DNA of 64,000 nt, from contig NC_054540.1 of assembly GCF_017654505.1 (NCBI RefSeq), forward strand, positions 36,663,054-36,727,053. Direction: 5' to 3'. Positions 10,760 through 22,515 of this stretch are shown here, in pieces. This DNA is from Polyodon spathula. Lineage: Eukaryota; Chordata; Actinopteri; Acipenseriformes; Polyodontidae. Numbering within the stretch: the first letter of the stretch is position 1; each line of letters begins with the position of its first letter. The notes under the pieces are model-generated. The model saw nothing but the letters and a program-made list of their open reading frames with translations. It did not search any database and was not told where the DNA came from. A program made the translations under genes and the position numbers.

Positions 10760-12150
10760 CAAGTACAATTTTCCCATAGTAAAATCATAGCACAGTGAAA
10801 GCATGGCAAGCACATATCAACAATGTAAAGCCCAGAGAGGTACAGAAAAGCATATTAAAAAACATGGTAAACTTTGGTACAATAAATGCATAGTATACCC
10901 CATGGGAAAATTGACAAATTAAATAATAATAAGTAAGAAAATTAATTTTAAAAACGTTACTTTTTTCCATTACCTTTCTTTCTATGTTATTATTTGGTTC
11001 ATATTGTTATTAAGTGATTATTACATGTTATTGCATTGTGTTTTTGTATTATTGTTTGTTCAAGCAGAATAAATACAAGGGATTTGCCAGAAGTGATATC
11101 ATGCATATAAAGTTAAGTGGTCTCCACATCTCCAAAATGGATGTTTGGAATTCTGCATCATTTTATCTGAAGCTCTGGGGAATAATAGGTACATTTGGGT
11201 ATGATTGTGCAGTGGACACCAAAATAGTTAAGGGGCTTCACCAAAATACTGTAAAAGCTATTTGCGGATAACCTGAAATGCCAAAATATTCATTCTTTGG
11301 TGCTGTTTAGTCAACCACTGTTAGATTTCCATATTTGGGTCAAGTAATACAAAATCTGACACCATGAGTTAACCCCTCCCCCAGTCATCCCTGGGGACAT
11401 TGAGCTGTGTTGCCATGGTGTCACGACTCTAATTTGAGCTGTGTTGCCATGGTGTCACGATTCTAATTTGAGCTGTGTTGCCATGGTGTCGCGACTCTAA
11501 TTTGAGGTCTGAATTGAAAATTGAGCCCACTTTCTCCTATGGAGCACCAAAGAAGGAATATTTTGGCATTAGATTCTCAATAAGAGCTTTGTTTCTGGCA
11601 ATTTTTAAAAGCAGCCCTGCAAAGTGCATTACTGTCTGAATCGGCCCAATCTCCCAAAGGTGAAGTGCACTAATCAGTGTGCATGCAGTGGGTTCTCACA
11701 GTCACATCATAACCGCACAGCACCTGAACTGGTAAAAATGTGTGGACAGTTTTTTTGGGATTATATCCAAATGCAATCTGAAACGAGGCTAGGAGTATAT
11801 TTTAAAAGTTTGGAGAAGTTTGGCAAATTCAAAGCAGTTATGGGGCAAATAAGGGACTCTTTTCTTTTTAATAAGAACCCTTATAAGTACAGGTACTTGA
11901 TGGAAATAAATATGTCATATTTTGCTGTACTGCAAAGTCTTTGCTAAAGTGAGTGTTTAATGGACACATTTGTATGGGTATGAAATATCTAATTGATGTT
12001 CCTCTTGTTTTGATGCGCTTTGTCACATCCTGGTGACATTTTAGAACTTTTTAAGCAAAAGCACACCAGCAGCCTTAAAAAGAGCTTTCAGAATCACATC
12101 CATCTGAAAAATGTGATTGAAAGGTGATCACAGAAAAAACAAACAAACAA
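10760..12150. other. No gene seen apart from a short tandem repeat
   Basis: AT-rich. A short inverted pair brackets the tandem repeat below: CCAAAATATTC..CTTTGGTGCT at about 11283-11306 and AGCACCAAAG.AGGAATATTT at about 11544-11566. This pair could mark a small non-autonomous element. Confidence 0.45.
11400..11515 (+). repeat. 34-bp tandem repeat, three units plus a partial
   Basis: The unit begins TTGAGCTGTGTTGCCATGGT and continues GTCACGACTCTAAT. Starts are at about 11400, 11434 and 11468, with a partial fourth near 11502. Units differ by one or two bases. Confidence 0.9.
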
Positions 12151-12151
12151 G

Positions 12152-12874
12152 TATATACAGTGCCTATAGCAAGTCTACACCCCCTTGAACTTTTTCACAT
12201 TGTTGTGTCAGTGCCTCAGTGTTTCATGCATTTAAATGAGGATTTTTTTCCACTTATCTACACACCATACTCCACACTCCACAGTTAAAAAAAGTTTTGA
12301 TTGAGAAAAAAATTATATATTAAAAATACAAAACTGAAAGATCATAATTGGATAAGTCCCCACCCCCCTGAGTTAATACTTGGTGGAAGCACATTTTGCA
12401 GCAATTACAGCTGTGACTCTGCTGGGATAGGTCTCTACCAACTTTGCACACCTAGATTTTGCAATATTTGACAATTTTTCTTTACAAAACTGTTCAAGCT
12501 CTGTCAAGTTCCTTGGGGAGCACTGATGGACAGCAATCTTCAAGTCATGCCAGAAATTTTCGATTGGATTTAGGTTGGGGCTCTGACTGCGTCACTCAAG
12601 GACATTTACCTTTTTGTTCCTGTGATAAAGACAGATGTAGTGGGGACGTCAGACCAGAAGAAACACACAGTACTGTGAGATGGAATGATAAATGGATGCG
12701 CTGCTATTTTATTATTATAAAATAAAACATTACAAAAAAACAGGACACGACACTGGCAGCCAAAACAGAGACACAAACAAAAAATGAACTACACAGACAA
12801 ACACAGTGAGCTGATACTTTAACTAAAATTAAATGCATTTTAATTCCAGGATATAAGGCAACAAAAGGTGAAAA

Positions 12875-12884
<10 letters not shown>
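12152..12884 (-). mobile_element. Tc1/mariner-type relic, copy 1 (minus strand), non-coding
   Basis: The left end CAGTGCCTATAGCAAGTCTA and adjoining sequence match the terminal sequence of the copies at 13651 and 23975. The interior carries the antisense 3' half of the transposase region (CTTGGGGAGCACTGATGG, CTGGGATAGGTCTCTACC). The far end (GCATTTTAATTCCAGG..ATAAGGCAACAAAAGGTG, about 12834-12872) belongs to the other terminus, but its last bases are replaced by a TA tract. An LTR-like fragment interrupts it at about 12610-12815. No transposase frame survives. Confidence 0.75.
12610..12815 (-). mobile_element. LTR fragment inserted in the Tc1 relic
   Basis: On the minus strand this reads CTGTGTAG.., then CAGTGTCGTGTCCTGTTTTT, an AATAAAA poly(A)-signal region, and TTCTTCTGGTCTGACGTCCCC. 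It parallels the R-U5 part of the solo LTR at 28637-29286. The GGTCTGACGTC block is shared. Only the 3' part of the LTR is present. Confidence 0.5.

Positions 12885-12939
<55 letters not shown>
12883..12939. repeat. (TA)n microsatellite
   Basis: About 28 TA units where the outer terminus of the Tc1 relic would be expected. Confidence 0.95.
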
Positions 12940-12942
<3 letters not shown>

Positions 12943-13547
12943 GCCCCAACAATGAGTAAAACTCTCTCTATATATACTAAGACTATAACCGTCCAACCAT
13001 AGTATTATTATCCACTAGATTTTATTTTTCTTATTTCATTGTGTATATGATATAACTGTGCCCAATATCAGTTAAACTAGAAGTTAAAGCCTCAGACTTC
13101 CTGTGCGCAGTATTCTCTCATGGTCTGAGCTCATATCGACAGGAAGTGCAAACTACCAGCCAACAGTAAACATATTGGCTGTGGCACCAGCACTCAGCCT
13201 CAAGCTTGCAGAATGAGTTTGCAGACACACTGCAGCTCCGTGATGCTTCTGATCCTGAGAGATAGCGCTTGCTTTTCTTTTGCAGTGTGCCTTTTGGCGG
13301 AATGCATTGACATTGCTAAGAAGAAGGATGTGCTGTTGAATCTGAGCAAACCCAAACTTCAACTTGAGGAAAGGACACACAAGAAATACAGGTTCACTGT
13401 AGTTACTGCAAAAGTTTACCATGATTAGTGTTGCATGGTCATTTAACCATTTTTCCACGATTGGGTAGAAAACGCTGGGTAAAATAATTGATCAAAAATA
13501 TATTAAAAAGAAGCATGAATCAGAGAACAATATGAAGCAATGTATTT

Positions 13548-14852
<1,305 letters not shown>

Positions 14853-14873
14853 CAGAGATCGGATGATGGTTGG

Positions 14874-15399
14874 TGTTAGATCTCCTTCCAAACCTTTCAG
14901 GGCACTAGAAAGAAGGAACAGAGTACCCTTAATCAAATGGCATGACAATTTATTCCGTAGGGTAGATGGAAGCCGGCCCTTTAGGAAGGGGGCGGAGCTA
15001 CGGCACCCAAGCTCACTGACCTGGATGGTAGACGGCGTGGCATCCGAGGATTGGAGGAGCGGAGGTGCTCGTTAACCTAGGTTCACTTTTCACATCGGAA
15101 CTGTCTTTGCACCACAAGTACTTAATTCACGCACTGTAGGAACTGTGTCTGTGTTTTGTGTTTTGTGTGGGTGAGAAAAGACTGGACTTTTGGATCCGGG
15201 TCAAACCCGTGGGATTTACAAACATAAGTGATACATGCGGCTGTGCCACTTCCATCATTATTATTGTTTACAGGTATTGCCATAAGGCTGTGGACATTAT
15301 AATCATTAATAAACACCCTTGCACCTGTGAATCACTGCCTGTATGATTAATCCGCTCTGCACTGCACTCACCTGCACGTATTCACCACTTTGCCACACA
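14874..15399 (+). mobile_element. Gypsy-type LTR (5' LTR)
   Basis: Runs from TGTTAGATCTCC to TTTGCCACACA, about 526 bp with TG..CA ends. It is immediately followed by TGGTTGTCAGAAGAGGGA, a primer-binding-site-like stretch of the type that follows 5' LTRs in fish Gypsy elements, and then by a gag-like start. A poly(A)-signal-like AATAAACA lies at about 15308. Confidence 0.65.
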
Positions 15400-15417
15400 T
15401 GGTTGTCAGAAGAGGGA
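15400..15417 (+). promoter_or_regulatory. Primer-binding site of the LTR element
   Basis: TGGTTGTCAGAAGAGGGA directly abuts the LTR end. The position and the TGG start are as expected for tRNA-primed minus-strand synthesis. The priming tRNA is not identified here. Confidence 0.5.
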
Positions 15418-15488
15418 TGGACTACGCAGCACTGTTGGCGCTGCTGGAGCAGCTGGACAGCAGACGAGAGTCTGAGGAGAGACAGAGT
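15417..15488 (+). pseudogene. gag N-terminus, truncated by a SINE
   Basis: The ATG at 15417 opens MDYAALLALLEQLDSRRESE.., a Leu/Glu/Arg-rich start like that of fish Gypsy gag proteins. About 24 codons in, the sequence becomes SINE and a stop follows shortly. Nothing of the remaining gag-pol is present in the window. Confidence 0.6.
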
Positions 15489-15752
15489 TATAGAGGCTGT
15501 GTTGTACAGCGTTTAAAGAAACGGGCCTGTAACTAGCAGCTCCCAGGTTCAAATCACGGCACAACCACTGATTCATTTTGTGACCCTGAGCAAGTCACTT
15601 AACCTCCCTGTACTCCGTCTTTCAGGTGAGATGTTGTTGTAAGTGACTCTGCAGCTGATGCATAGTTCACAAACCCTAGTCTCGTATCTTATAAAGCGCT
15701 TTGTAATGGCGGTCCACTATGGAAGGTGCTATATAAAAATAAAGATATTTTA
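15488..15752 (+). mobile_element. tRNA-derived SINE with a different 3' tail
   Basis: The head (AGGCTGTGTTGTACAGCG; B-box-like CCAGGTTCAAATCACGG) and core (TTGTAAGTGACTCTGCAGCT, GATGCATAGTTCACA) match the 10534 copy. The 3' end is AAGCGCTTTGTAATGGCGGT then GGTGCTATATAAAAATAAAG, a different, widely distributed SINE tail. It lies inside the gag start of the LTR element. Confidence 0.8.
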
Positions 15753-15799
15753 TTTTTTTTGTAACATAAATAAGTTTTAATTTATTTGTAACATAAAGA

Positions 15800-16090
15800 C
15801 AATGATGACACTTTGTTCCTAGGGTTAAAAGGAAGTCGTCATTTAGAAAAGGGGTGGAGCTTTGATACAATAACTCATCTACCCGGAAGGGAAATGATGT
15901 GGCAGTCACGGATTGTAGGAGCGGCTGCAATCATTTACCAAAGGGGTAGTGAGTGACGGTATAAGTAGCGGACGAAGCGACATAATCTGTTTCTTCACTT
16001 ATGGTTACGGAAAGATCTGCAAGGACCAGTGTTCTGAAATATATCGTAAATGTTTTGTTTGTTTTGTCTTGTCTGAAAATACTGTGGCGA
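15800..16090 (+). mobile_element. Diverged LTR-like fragment related to 14874-15399
   Basis: TTCCTAGGGTTAAAAGGAAG, TTTAGAAAAGGGGTGGAGCT and GTGGCAGTCACGGATTGTAGGAGCGG-type blocks parallel the LTR at 14945-15065 in the same order. Divergence is too high for this to be the partner LTR of the same insertion. Confidence 0.55.
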
Positions 16091-16159
16091 TGGCTTGCCA
16101 TGGGTTCAACGGAAGAAAGAGACACTACAGCAAGGGATTTCTTTGGCGCTGGAAAGCGT

Positions 16160-16240
16160 TGGAATTGGATTGGCGCTTATAAGTGCCGTTGGTTTTAGAG
16201 GAATGAATTGGCGCTTATAAGTGCCATTGTTTTAGCTTGC
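16160..16240 (+). repeat. Short tandem duplication with a near-palindrome
   Basis: TTGGCGCTTATAAGTGCC followed by (G/A)TTG..TTTTAG occurs twice, about 46 bp apart. Each copy contains the near-perfect palindrome GGCGCTTATAAGTGCC. Confidence 0.85.
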
Positions 16241-17189
16241 AAATGGTCTTATCTTTTGCTGCTGTCACTCTCTCAGCAAACTTCTCCTTACAGCACACAG
16301 GCTGCACCTTATATAGAGTCCAGCAGGCAGGAAAGAGTGGACCTGTTTGTAACCAGGCTGCATCAGTTACACAGACAGACAGACAGTGAACACCATATAC
16401 ACCATTAGCAACACATTTCCCACCCCCCAGCAGTTTGGGCCTTGTTTTGATTGTAGCTAAGTGTCCCCGGTCTCGCACAGAGGACTAGCTGCACTGCGGC
16501 TGCTTCAGCGGGGTCAACCGTATACTCCTCACCGAGGCTTCCCTCGTTGTTGGGTTGAGACGTATGTGGGCTGCGCGGGTCTTCACTTCTGGTGTAGGTC
16601 GCTCAATCTACAGACAGTGTGCTCTCCTGTAATATTTTAACTGTTTTTTCTATTTAAAAACAGTTTTGTATTTGTGTGTGTAAGTCAATCGCCAGCCATG
16701 GCTTCAGCCCTGTTCCCCTGCTGTATGTTACGCGCTGTTCAGGCGTGTGACCACACGGTCATGGTAGGCACCGTGCACAGCTGTCCCGGTGTTTTTTAAT
16801 ACCGTGGTGATTAAGACTCTGCCCGTGCTACTTCAGTACCACGGTGCGCATGGTGCCTATTGTCTTGCTGTACTGATACAGGCTAGCGCGCCAGTGCTGC
16901 ATGGCACTCGGTGTGCGCGGTGCCTGGCGCTGCACTGTACTTGGTGCATCTGTGCACGCAGTACTCAGTGCAAGCGGTACACGCGGTGCTCAGTGGCTTG
17001 CCTGTATGAATGTTGATCTGCCCAGTCGCAGGAAAGAGTGGTGGCCCACACAGCTTTTTGTGATGAAGCATCTGTTTGAGACTGGGTCTCCCCTTAACAA
17101 TGCTAGAGCCAATTAACAGTAAGCTTACCTGTCGGACAACAGAGTAGCAGCTCCCCAGCACCAACTCTCCCTGTTTCGACATGGATCAA

Positions 17190-18580
17190 GGGTGCCCCTT
17201 GTCTTGTGCTGTAGCAATATCAGCATCAGGATGGGTTTACTGTGCATGCGCCCACTGCAAGCGTGGCTCGATGCGTTCCATCTGCATCTCAAGTGCGACA
17301 AACACCGTTGGCTGACAGTGTGTCTTGCTTCCTCAGTGGCCCTGCGCTGGTGGAGAGTTATCTCTCCCCTGCGCCAAGAAGTCCAAATGGGAGTAGTTTC
17401 CAACCGGACGCCTCCAACTCGGGTTGAGGCGCAGTCTGCGAAGGCAGAGAAGTCAACGGGCCCTGGTCGGGCCGTTGGATGTCCCTGCATATCAACATGC
17501 TAGAGCTGCAGGCAGTGTCTCTTGCCCTCCAGCACTTCCTACCTGTGGTGCTGAACAGTCAGGCGAGAGGTACACTTTGGCACCCGGAGCCTGGCAGGCT
17601 CCAGCTATGGGTCTGGCCCCTGAAAGTGGCGGCTGGTCAGCCTTAGGGCTGTCAGACGCGGTCGTGGGTACACTGCAGAATGTTAAGACGCATTCCACTA
17701 GGTCACTGTATGCCTATAAGTGGAAATGCTTTCAAGATTGGTGCTGTTCTAATGGTCATGATCCAATCTCCTGTCCCATGCCTGTCATCTTGCAGTCTGC
17801 AAGATCTGTTTGAGGCTGGTAGATCACCTTCCACACTGAAGGTTTACCTAGAGGCTATTTCTGCTTGCCATGCCCCAGTTGACTCAGTGTCCCCGGAGAC
17901 GCATTTTTTGGCTACCCAGTTTCTCTGAGGCGCTCGCCAATTGCACCCTCCTAGGAGGGCCACTCTCCCCAAATGGAGCCTTGAGATTGTACTAGAGGCT
18001 CTCACACAGGCCCCGTTTGAGCCTTCCTCTTGGCTATCACCTCAAAGTAGTTAGTGAGCTGCAGGCGCTGACTGTGCATAGCTCCTGTATGCGTATTTGG
18101 GATGACGGTAGCAGAGTGTCACTGCGTGAAAACCCTGCTTTTCTCTGGTTACAGCCTTCCACGTGAATCAGTCTGTAGAACTGGAGTCCTTTCATCCTCC
18201 TCCATTTGCGACGGAGGAGGATAAGAAGTTGAACCTTCTCTGCCCAGTTTGGGCATTGAGATGTTATGTAGATAGGATGAGCACGCTGCATCAGTCTGAT
18301 CAGTTCTTCGTCTGCCATGGAACACGGACCCTGGGACAGCCCCTCTCAAAGCAGTGACTGTCGCATTGGATTGCGGACACAGTCTCGACTGCGTATAATA
18401 GTGCTGGCTTACCGCCACCTGGGCGGATAACTGCACATTCCACGAGAGGTGTGGCTACGTCATGGGCCCTCTTCCGAGGTGCCTCCATGGCTGAAATTTG
18501 TGATGTGGCTAGCTGGGCTACCCCGCATTCCTTTGCCAGGTTCTACCGCCTGAATGTGGTAGATCCCTGATTGCCCTCTG
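17190..18580 (+). pseudogene. DIRS copy A: RNase H remnant and tyrosine recombinase, broken
   Basis: The RNase H-flanking segment (LLCMRPLQAWLDAFHLHLKC) at about 17237 is followed by a collapsed RNase H: the TTDAS region is lost and LHINMLELQAVSLALQHFLP is recognisable near 17485-17545. The recombinase reads THSTRSLYAYKWKCFQDWCC, then AGRSPSTLKVYLEAISACHA, then WPSVELESFHPPPF-type middle sequence, and ends with the catalytic HSTRG box (about 18435-18449) and WATPHSFARFYRLNV, which holds the nucleophilic Tyr (about 18544). Several frameshifts and stops interrupt it. In the family this enzyme inserts circular DNA without a DDE integrase. Confidence 0.8.
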
Positions 18581-18692
18581 TGGGCACTAGGGTCCTCGAC
18601 GTTGCACGCTCACACCGCTGACCTTGGTCAGGCAGGACTTAGAGACCCTCATATGCTGCCATTCTTTCTTCCCTCGCTATGGCTCTGGTACA

Positions 18693-18800
18693 TGTTTCCC
18701 ATAACGATGTTTTGGTGGCCATCTTCGAATTGAAAGGGAACGCTAGTTTACCTACCGTAAACCTGGTTCCCTGAAAGAGAAGACGGCCACCAACTGTGAG
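18693..18800 (+). repeat. DIRS copy A terminal inverted repeat and adjoining complementary block
   Basis: CATCTTCGAATTGAAAGGGA at 18720-18739 is the reverse complement of the left end of copy B at 22517-22536 (TTCCCTTTCAATTCGAAGAT). The CCCTGAAAGAGAAGACGGCC block just outside is equivalent to the CCCTGAAAGAGAAAATAACC block at the end of copy C. Confidence 0.75.
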
Positions 18801-18965
18801 GTCGTTTCCGTCGACATCACGGTTTTGTCGAGAAATAGAATGATCCTCCCCTGCGTGACGGTTAAGTACCCTCGGGAGGCGGGACCAAGGGGGTCACTGA
18901 CGGGAGGGGGCCTATCGGCAGCTTTGATAGAAAGAGCTCAGTGACACCTACCAATAGGCAGGAGT

Positions 18966-21660
18966 GTATAAGAACATAAGAACATAAGAAAGTTTACAAA
19001 CGAGAGGAGGCCATTCGGCCCATCTTGCTCGTTTGGTTGTTAGTAGCTTATTGATCCCAAAATCTCATCAAGCAGCTTCTTGAAGGATCCCAGGGTGTCA
19101 GCTTCAGCAACATTACTGGGGAGTTGATTCCAGACCCTCACAATTCTCTGTGTAAAAAAGTGTCTCCTATTTTCTGTTCTGAATGCCCCTTTTTCTAAAC
19201 TCCATTTGTGACCCCTGGTCCTTGTTTCTTTTTTCAGGCTGAAAAAGTCCCTTGGGTCGACACTGTCAATACCTTTTAGAATTTTGAATGCTTGAATTAG
19301 GTCGCCACGTAGTCTTCTTTGTTCAAGACTGAACAGATTCAATTTTTTTAGCCTGTCTGCATATGACATGCCTTTTAAGCCCGGAATAATTCTGGTCGCT
19401 CTTCTTTGCACTCTTTCTAGAGCAGCAATATCTTTTTTATAGCGAGGTGACCAGAACTGAACACAATATTCAAGATGAGGTCTTACTAGTGCATTGTACA
19501 GTTTTAACATTACTTCCCTTGATTTAAATTCAACACTTTTCACAATGTATCCGAGCATCTTGTTAGCCTTTTTTATAGCTTCCCCACATTGTCTAGATGA
19601 AGACATTTCTGAGTCAACAAAAACTCCTAGGTCTTTTTCATAGATTCCTTCTCCAATTTCAATATCTCCCATATGATATTTATAATTTTCTCTATTAAAT
19701 GTCATTTGCCATGTGTCTGCCCAGTTCTGAATCTTGTCTAGATCATTTTGAATGACCTTTGCTGCTGCAACAGTGTTTGCCACTCCTCCTACTTTTGTGT
19801 CGTCTGCAAATTTAACAAGTTTGCTTACTATACCAGAATCTAAATCATTAATGTAGATTAGGAATAGCAGAGGACCTAATACTGATCCCTGTGGTACACC
19901 GCTGGTTACCACACTCCATTCTGAGGTTTCTCCTCTAATCAGTACTTTCTGTTTTCTACATGTTAACCACTCCCTAATCCATGTACATGTGTTTCCTTGA
20001 ATCCCAACTGCGTTCAGTTTGAGAATTAATCTTTTGTGCGGGACTTTGTCAAAAGCTTTCTGGAAATCTAAATAAACCATGTCATATGCTTTGCAATTAT
20101 CCATTATGGATGTTGCATCCTCAAAAAAATCAAGCAAGTTAGTTAGGCACGATCTCCCTTTCCTAAAACCATGTTGACTGTCTCCCAGTACCCTGTTACC
20201 ATATAGGTAATTTTCCATTTTGGATCTTATTATAGTTTCCATAAGTTTGCATATAATAGAAGTCAGGCTTACTGGTCTGTAGTTACCTGGTTCAGTTTTG
20301 TTTCCCTTTTTGTGGATCGGTATTACGTTTGCAATTTTCCAGTCTGTCGGTACCACCCCTGTGTCAAGAGACTGCTGCATGATCTTGGTTAGCGGTTTGT
20401 AAATTACTTCTTTCATTTCTTTGAGTACTACTGGGAGGATCTCATCCGGCCCAGGGGATTTGTTTATTTTAAGAGCTCCTAGTCCCTTTAACACTTCTGC
20501 CTCAGTTATGCTAAAGTTATTTAAAACTGGATAGGAACTGGATGACATGTGGGGCATGTTGTCAGTATCTTCCTTTGTAAAAACTTGTGAAAAGTAATCA
20601 TTTAACATATTTGCTATTTTTTTTTCTTCCTCTACGATTTTGCCATTTGTATCTCTTAAACATTTAATCTCCTCTTTGAATGTTCTCTTGCTGTTGTAAT
20701 ATTGGAAAAACATTTTGGAATTGGTTTTAGCTCCCTTAGCAATGTTTATTTCTATTTCTCTCTTGGCCTTTCTAACTTCCTTTTTGACTTGCGTTTGCAG
20801 TTCTGTGTACTCTTTCTGCGTACTTTCTTTTTGGTCCTTTTTTAATGCTCTGTAAAGTGCCTTTTTTCGCTGAATATTTTTTTTAATTGATCTATTAAAC
20901 CATTTTGGCAATTTAGTTTTACATTTAGATTTGTCTACTTTAGGGATATAATTGTTTTGCGCCTCTAGTACTACATTTTTGAAGAATAACCATCCTTCTT
21001 CTGTGGGTGTTTTCTCTATTTTACTCCAATCTACTTCTGTTAGTCTCTGTTTCATACCTTCATAGTTTGCTTTTCTAAAATTGTAAACCTTAGCTTTAGT
21101 CTTTACTTTTGGGGATTTAAAAAACACTTCAAATGAGACCATGTTGTGGTCTGAGTTTGCCAGTGGTTCTCTGACCTCTGTTTTAGTTATTCTATCTTCG
21201 TTATTTGAAAAGACTAAATCAAGGCATGCCTCCCCTCTAGTGGGTGCCTTCACAAATTGTGTTAGGAAGCAGTCATTTGTCATTTCCACCATTTCTATTT
21301 CATCCTTCGCGCTACCCACCGGGTTTTCCCATTTTATTTGGGGGAAGTTGAAATCCCCCATTAGTATGGCTTCTCCTTTGCTACACACATTTCTAATGTC
21401 ATTGTATAACAGATTATTGTGCTCACCGTCTGAATCTGGCGGTCTATAGCATGCTCCTATTATTATGCCTTTTGAATTTTTGTCTGTTATTCTGACCCAT
21501 ATTGATTCGGTTTTATTTTCTTTGTCCAGGTTTAACACCTGGGCTTCAAGACTGTTTCTTATGTATAGCGCTACCCCTCCTCCTCTTCTGTCCTGCCTGT
21601 CTTTCCTATACAGTGTATACCCACAAATATTATATTCATCCCCATCACTACGTTTGGTGT
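18966..21660 (-). mobile_element. CR1-like LINE, copy 1, 5'-truncated
   Basis: The 3' end carries the ATAAGAACATAAGAAAG repeats and GGAGGCCATTCGGCCCATCT seen in fish and other vertebrate CR1-like elements (18966-19030). The element is truncated at the 5' end inside the endonuclease, near 21660, where unrelated LTR-like sequence starts. It lies at the 3' end of DIRS copy A. It would be mobilised by target-primed reverse transcription. Confidence 0.88.
19040..21660 (-). CDS. CR1-like LINE ORF2: endonuclease fragment and reverse transcriptase
   Basis: One long open frame of roughly 870 LINE-derived codons ends at a stop at 19040. The open frame extends past 21660 into non-LINE sequence, so the true start is absent. 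The apurinic endonuclease part has GYTLYRKDRQDRRGGGVALY, IIIGACYRPPDSD, ILMGDFNFPQIKW and NSDHNMVSFEV. The reverse transcriptase has NYRPVSLTS, DFQKAFDKVPHKRL, SGVPQGSVLGPLLFLIYIND and the catalytic FADDTK at 19799-19812. The C-terminal region (LYNALVRPHLEYCVQFWSP) is complete. Compared with copy 2, about 13-14 codons (the CKVLHAGNKN-type block after TFNRE) are deleted in frame. The long open frame suggests a relatively recent insertion, but the 5' truncation makes it non-autonomous. Confidence 0.88.
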
Positions 21661-21855
21661 TTAAAACACTGACCCAAACAGAAACTGGATTGTGCACGTT
21701 TATTAACCACCAACAAATAATAAATAAACAAAACAAATGCCTAACTCCTAAGCCGTTTGCCTGTGCCAAAACACACAGCCCTGACTGCAGGGTTTCAACC
21801 CCTTTTATGCAGGGGCTCATTAACTCTATTGGAGCCAGGTGTTCCTCTCTGGCAG
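21655..21855 (-). mobile_element. LTR-like fragment upstream of the LINE
   Basis: On the minus strand it has a TATA-like GCATAAAAGGGGTTGAAACC and an AATAAACG poly(A)-signal-like site about 120 bp further on, as in a retroviral-type LTR. It directly abuts the truncated 5' end of the LINE. No partner LTR or coding region is seen. Confidence 0.3.
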
Positions 21856-22473
21856 CACACACACACAAACACAGTACTGGCAACAACAAATGATTTACAT
21901 CAAGACTATAGGTGGGGATTGCACTGCCCCATTATTCCTCACTCAGGCTTACTTACTTACTAAATACCCTGGTATCTCTTTAAAAATATGCTAAAATATT
22001 TTAATGAGCAAGACACAAGTAGAATAGTACCCCAAAATGTTCTCCTTTTTCTAGGAAAGCAATACAACTGGGGATGGGGCGCTTTTTACCGTTACTTTCT
22101 CAGTAAATATTTTGGTATTCTTAAATAGAAAATTGTCTCCTTTTCAAAAATATGCAAGTTATTTTAATAAACACTCTCACACAAGTGCTGTGGTATCCTA
22201 AATATGATCCTGCCAAGGACAGCACTACACTGCATATTGTACCAGTATTGCCAGTAATTCAGCATTGTTAGAAAATTAATCATATTTAGGGTACAACTTA
22301 ACTTTTGAGATGGATTGCTCATTTAAATCCTTGGCATATCTATAAACAATGATCTATTCTGGCATACCAAAATATTTAGTAAGTAAGGGGTCTGAGTGAG
22401 GAAAAATGGGCAATACAGTTCCCACCCCTAGTCTTGCTGTAAATCAATTATCATTGCCATAATTTTGTGCCGG

Positions 22474-22513
<40 letters not shown>
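21856..22513. mobile_element. Long-arm foldback (MITE-like) element
   Basis: The left arm (about 21856-21985) and right arm (about 22345-22513) are reverse complements at roughly four bases in five. Both start in a CA/TG run and share CAGTAC.GGCA, GATTTACA.CAAGACTA, GGTGGG.A.TGCA.TGCCC, TTCCTCACTCAG and CTTACTTACTAAATA in order. The interior (about 360 bp) is AT-rich and non-coding. The CAGTA-type end next to the dinucleotide run is compatible with a Tc1/mariner-type parent, but that is inference. A (TG)n microsatellite occupies 22477-22513. Confidence 0.7.

Positions 22514-22514
<1 letters not shown>

Positions 22515-22515
<1 letters not shown>

Larger units (their letters stand above)
16480..18965 (+). 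mobile_element. DIRS-type retrotransposon, copy A
   Basis: Order on the plus strand: leader; a gag-like start at 16698 (MASALFPCCMLRAVQACDHT) in GC-rich sequence; RNase H remnants (17190-17560); a tyrosine recombinase (about 17600-18590); then a terminal inverted repeat (about 18693-18741, GGTGGCCATCTTCGAATTGAAAGGG) and an internal complementary-type block (CTGGTTCCCTGAAAGAGAAG, about 18762-18783). Reverse transcriptase is missing. The 3' end abuts a CR1-like LINE at 18966. The start is approximate because no left inverted repeat is evident. Confidence 0.75.

Noticed and set aside
12704..12952. Minus-strand frame rich in Tyr-Ile repeats
   Set aside because: Translation of the TA microsatellite and LTR fragment.
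13213..13428. Short plus-strand frame with an acceptor-like tract (CTTTTCTTTTGCAG)
   Set aside because: Content such as CIDIAKKKDVLLNLSKPKLQ is suggestive, but there is no donor, no family match and no neighbouring exon.
21660..21889. N-terminal extension of the LINE frame
   Set aside because: The open frame runs on into LTR-like and CA-repeat sequence; the residues do not resemble a LINE endonuclease start.
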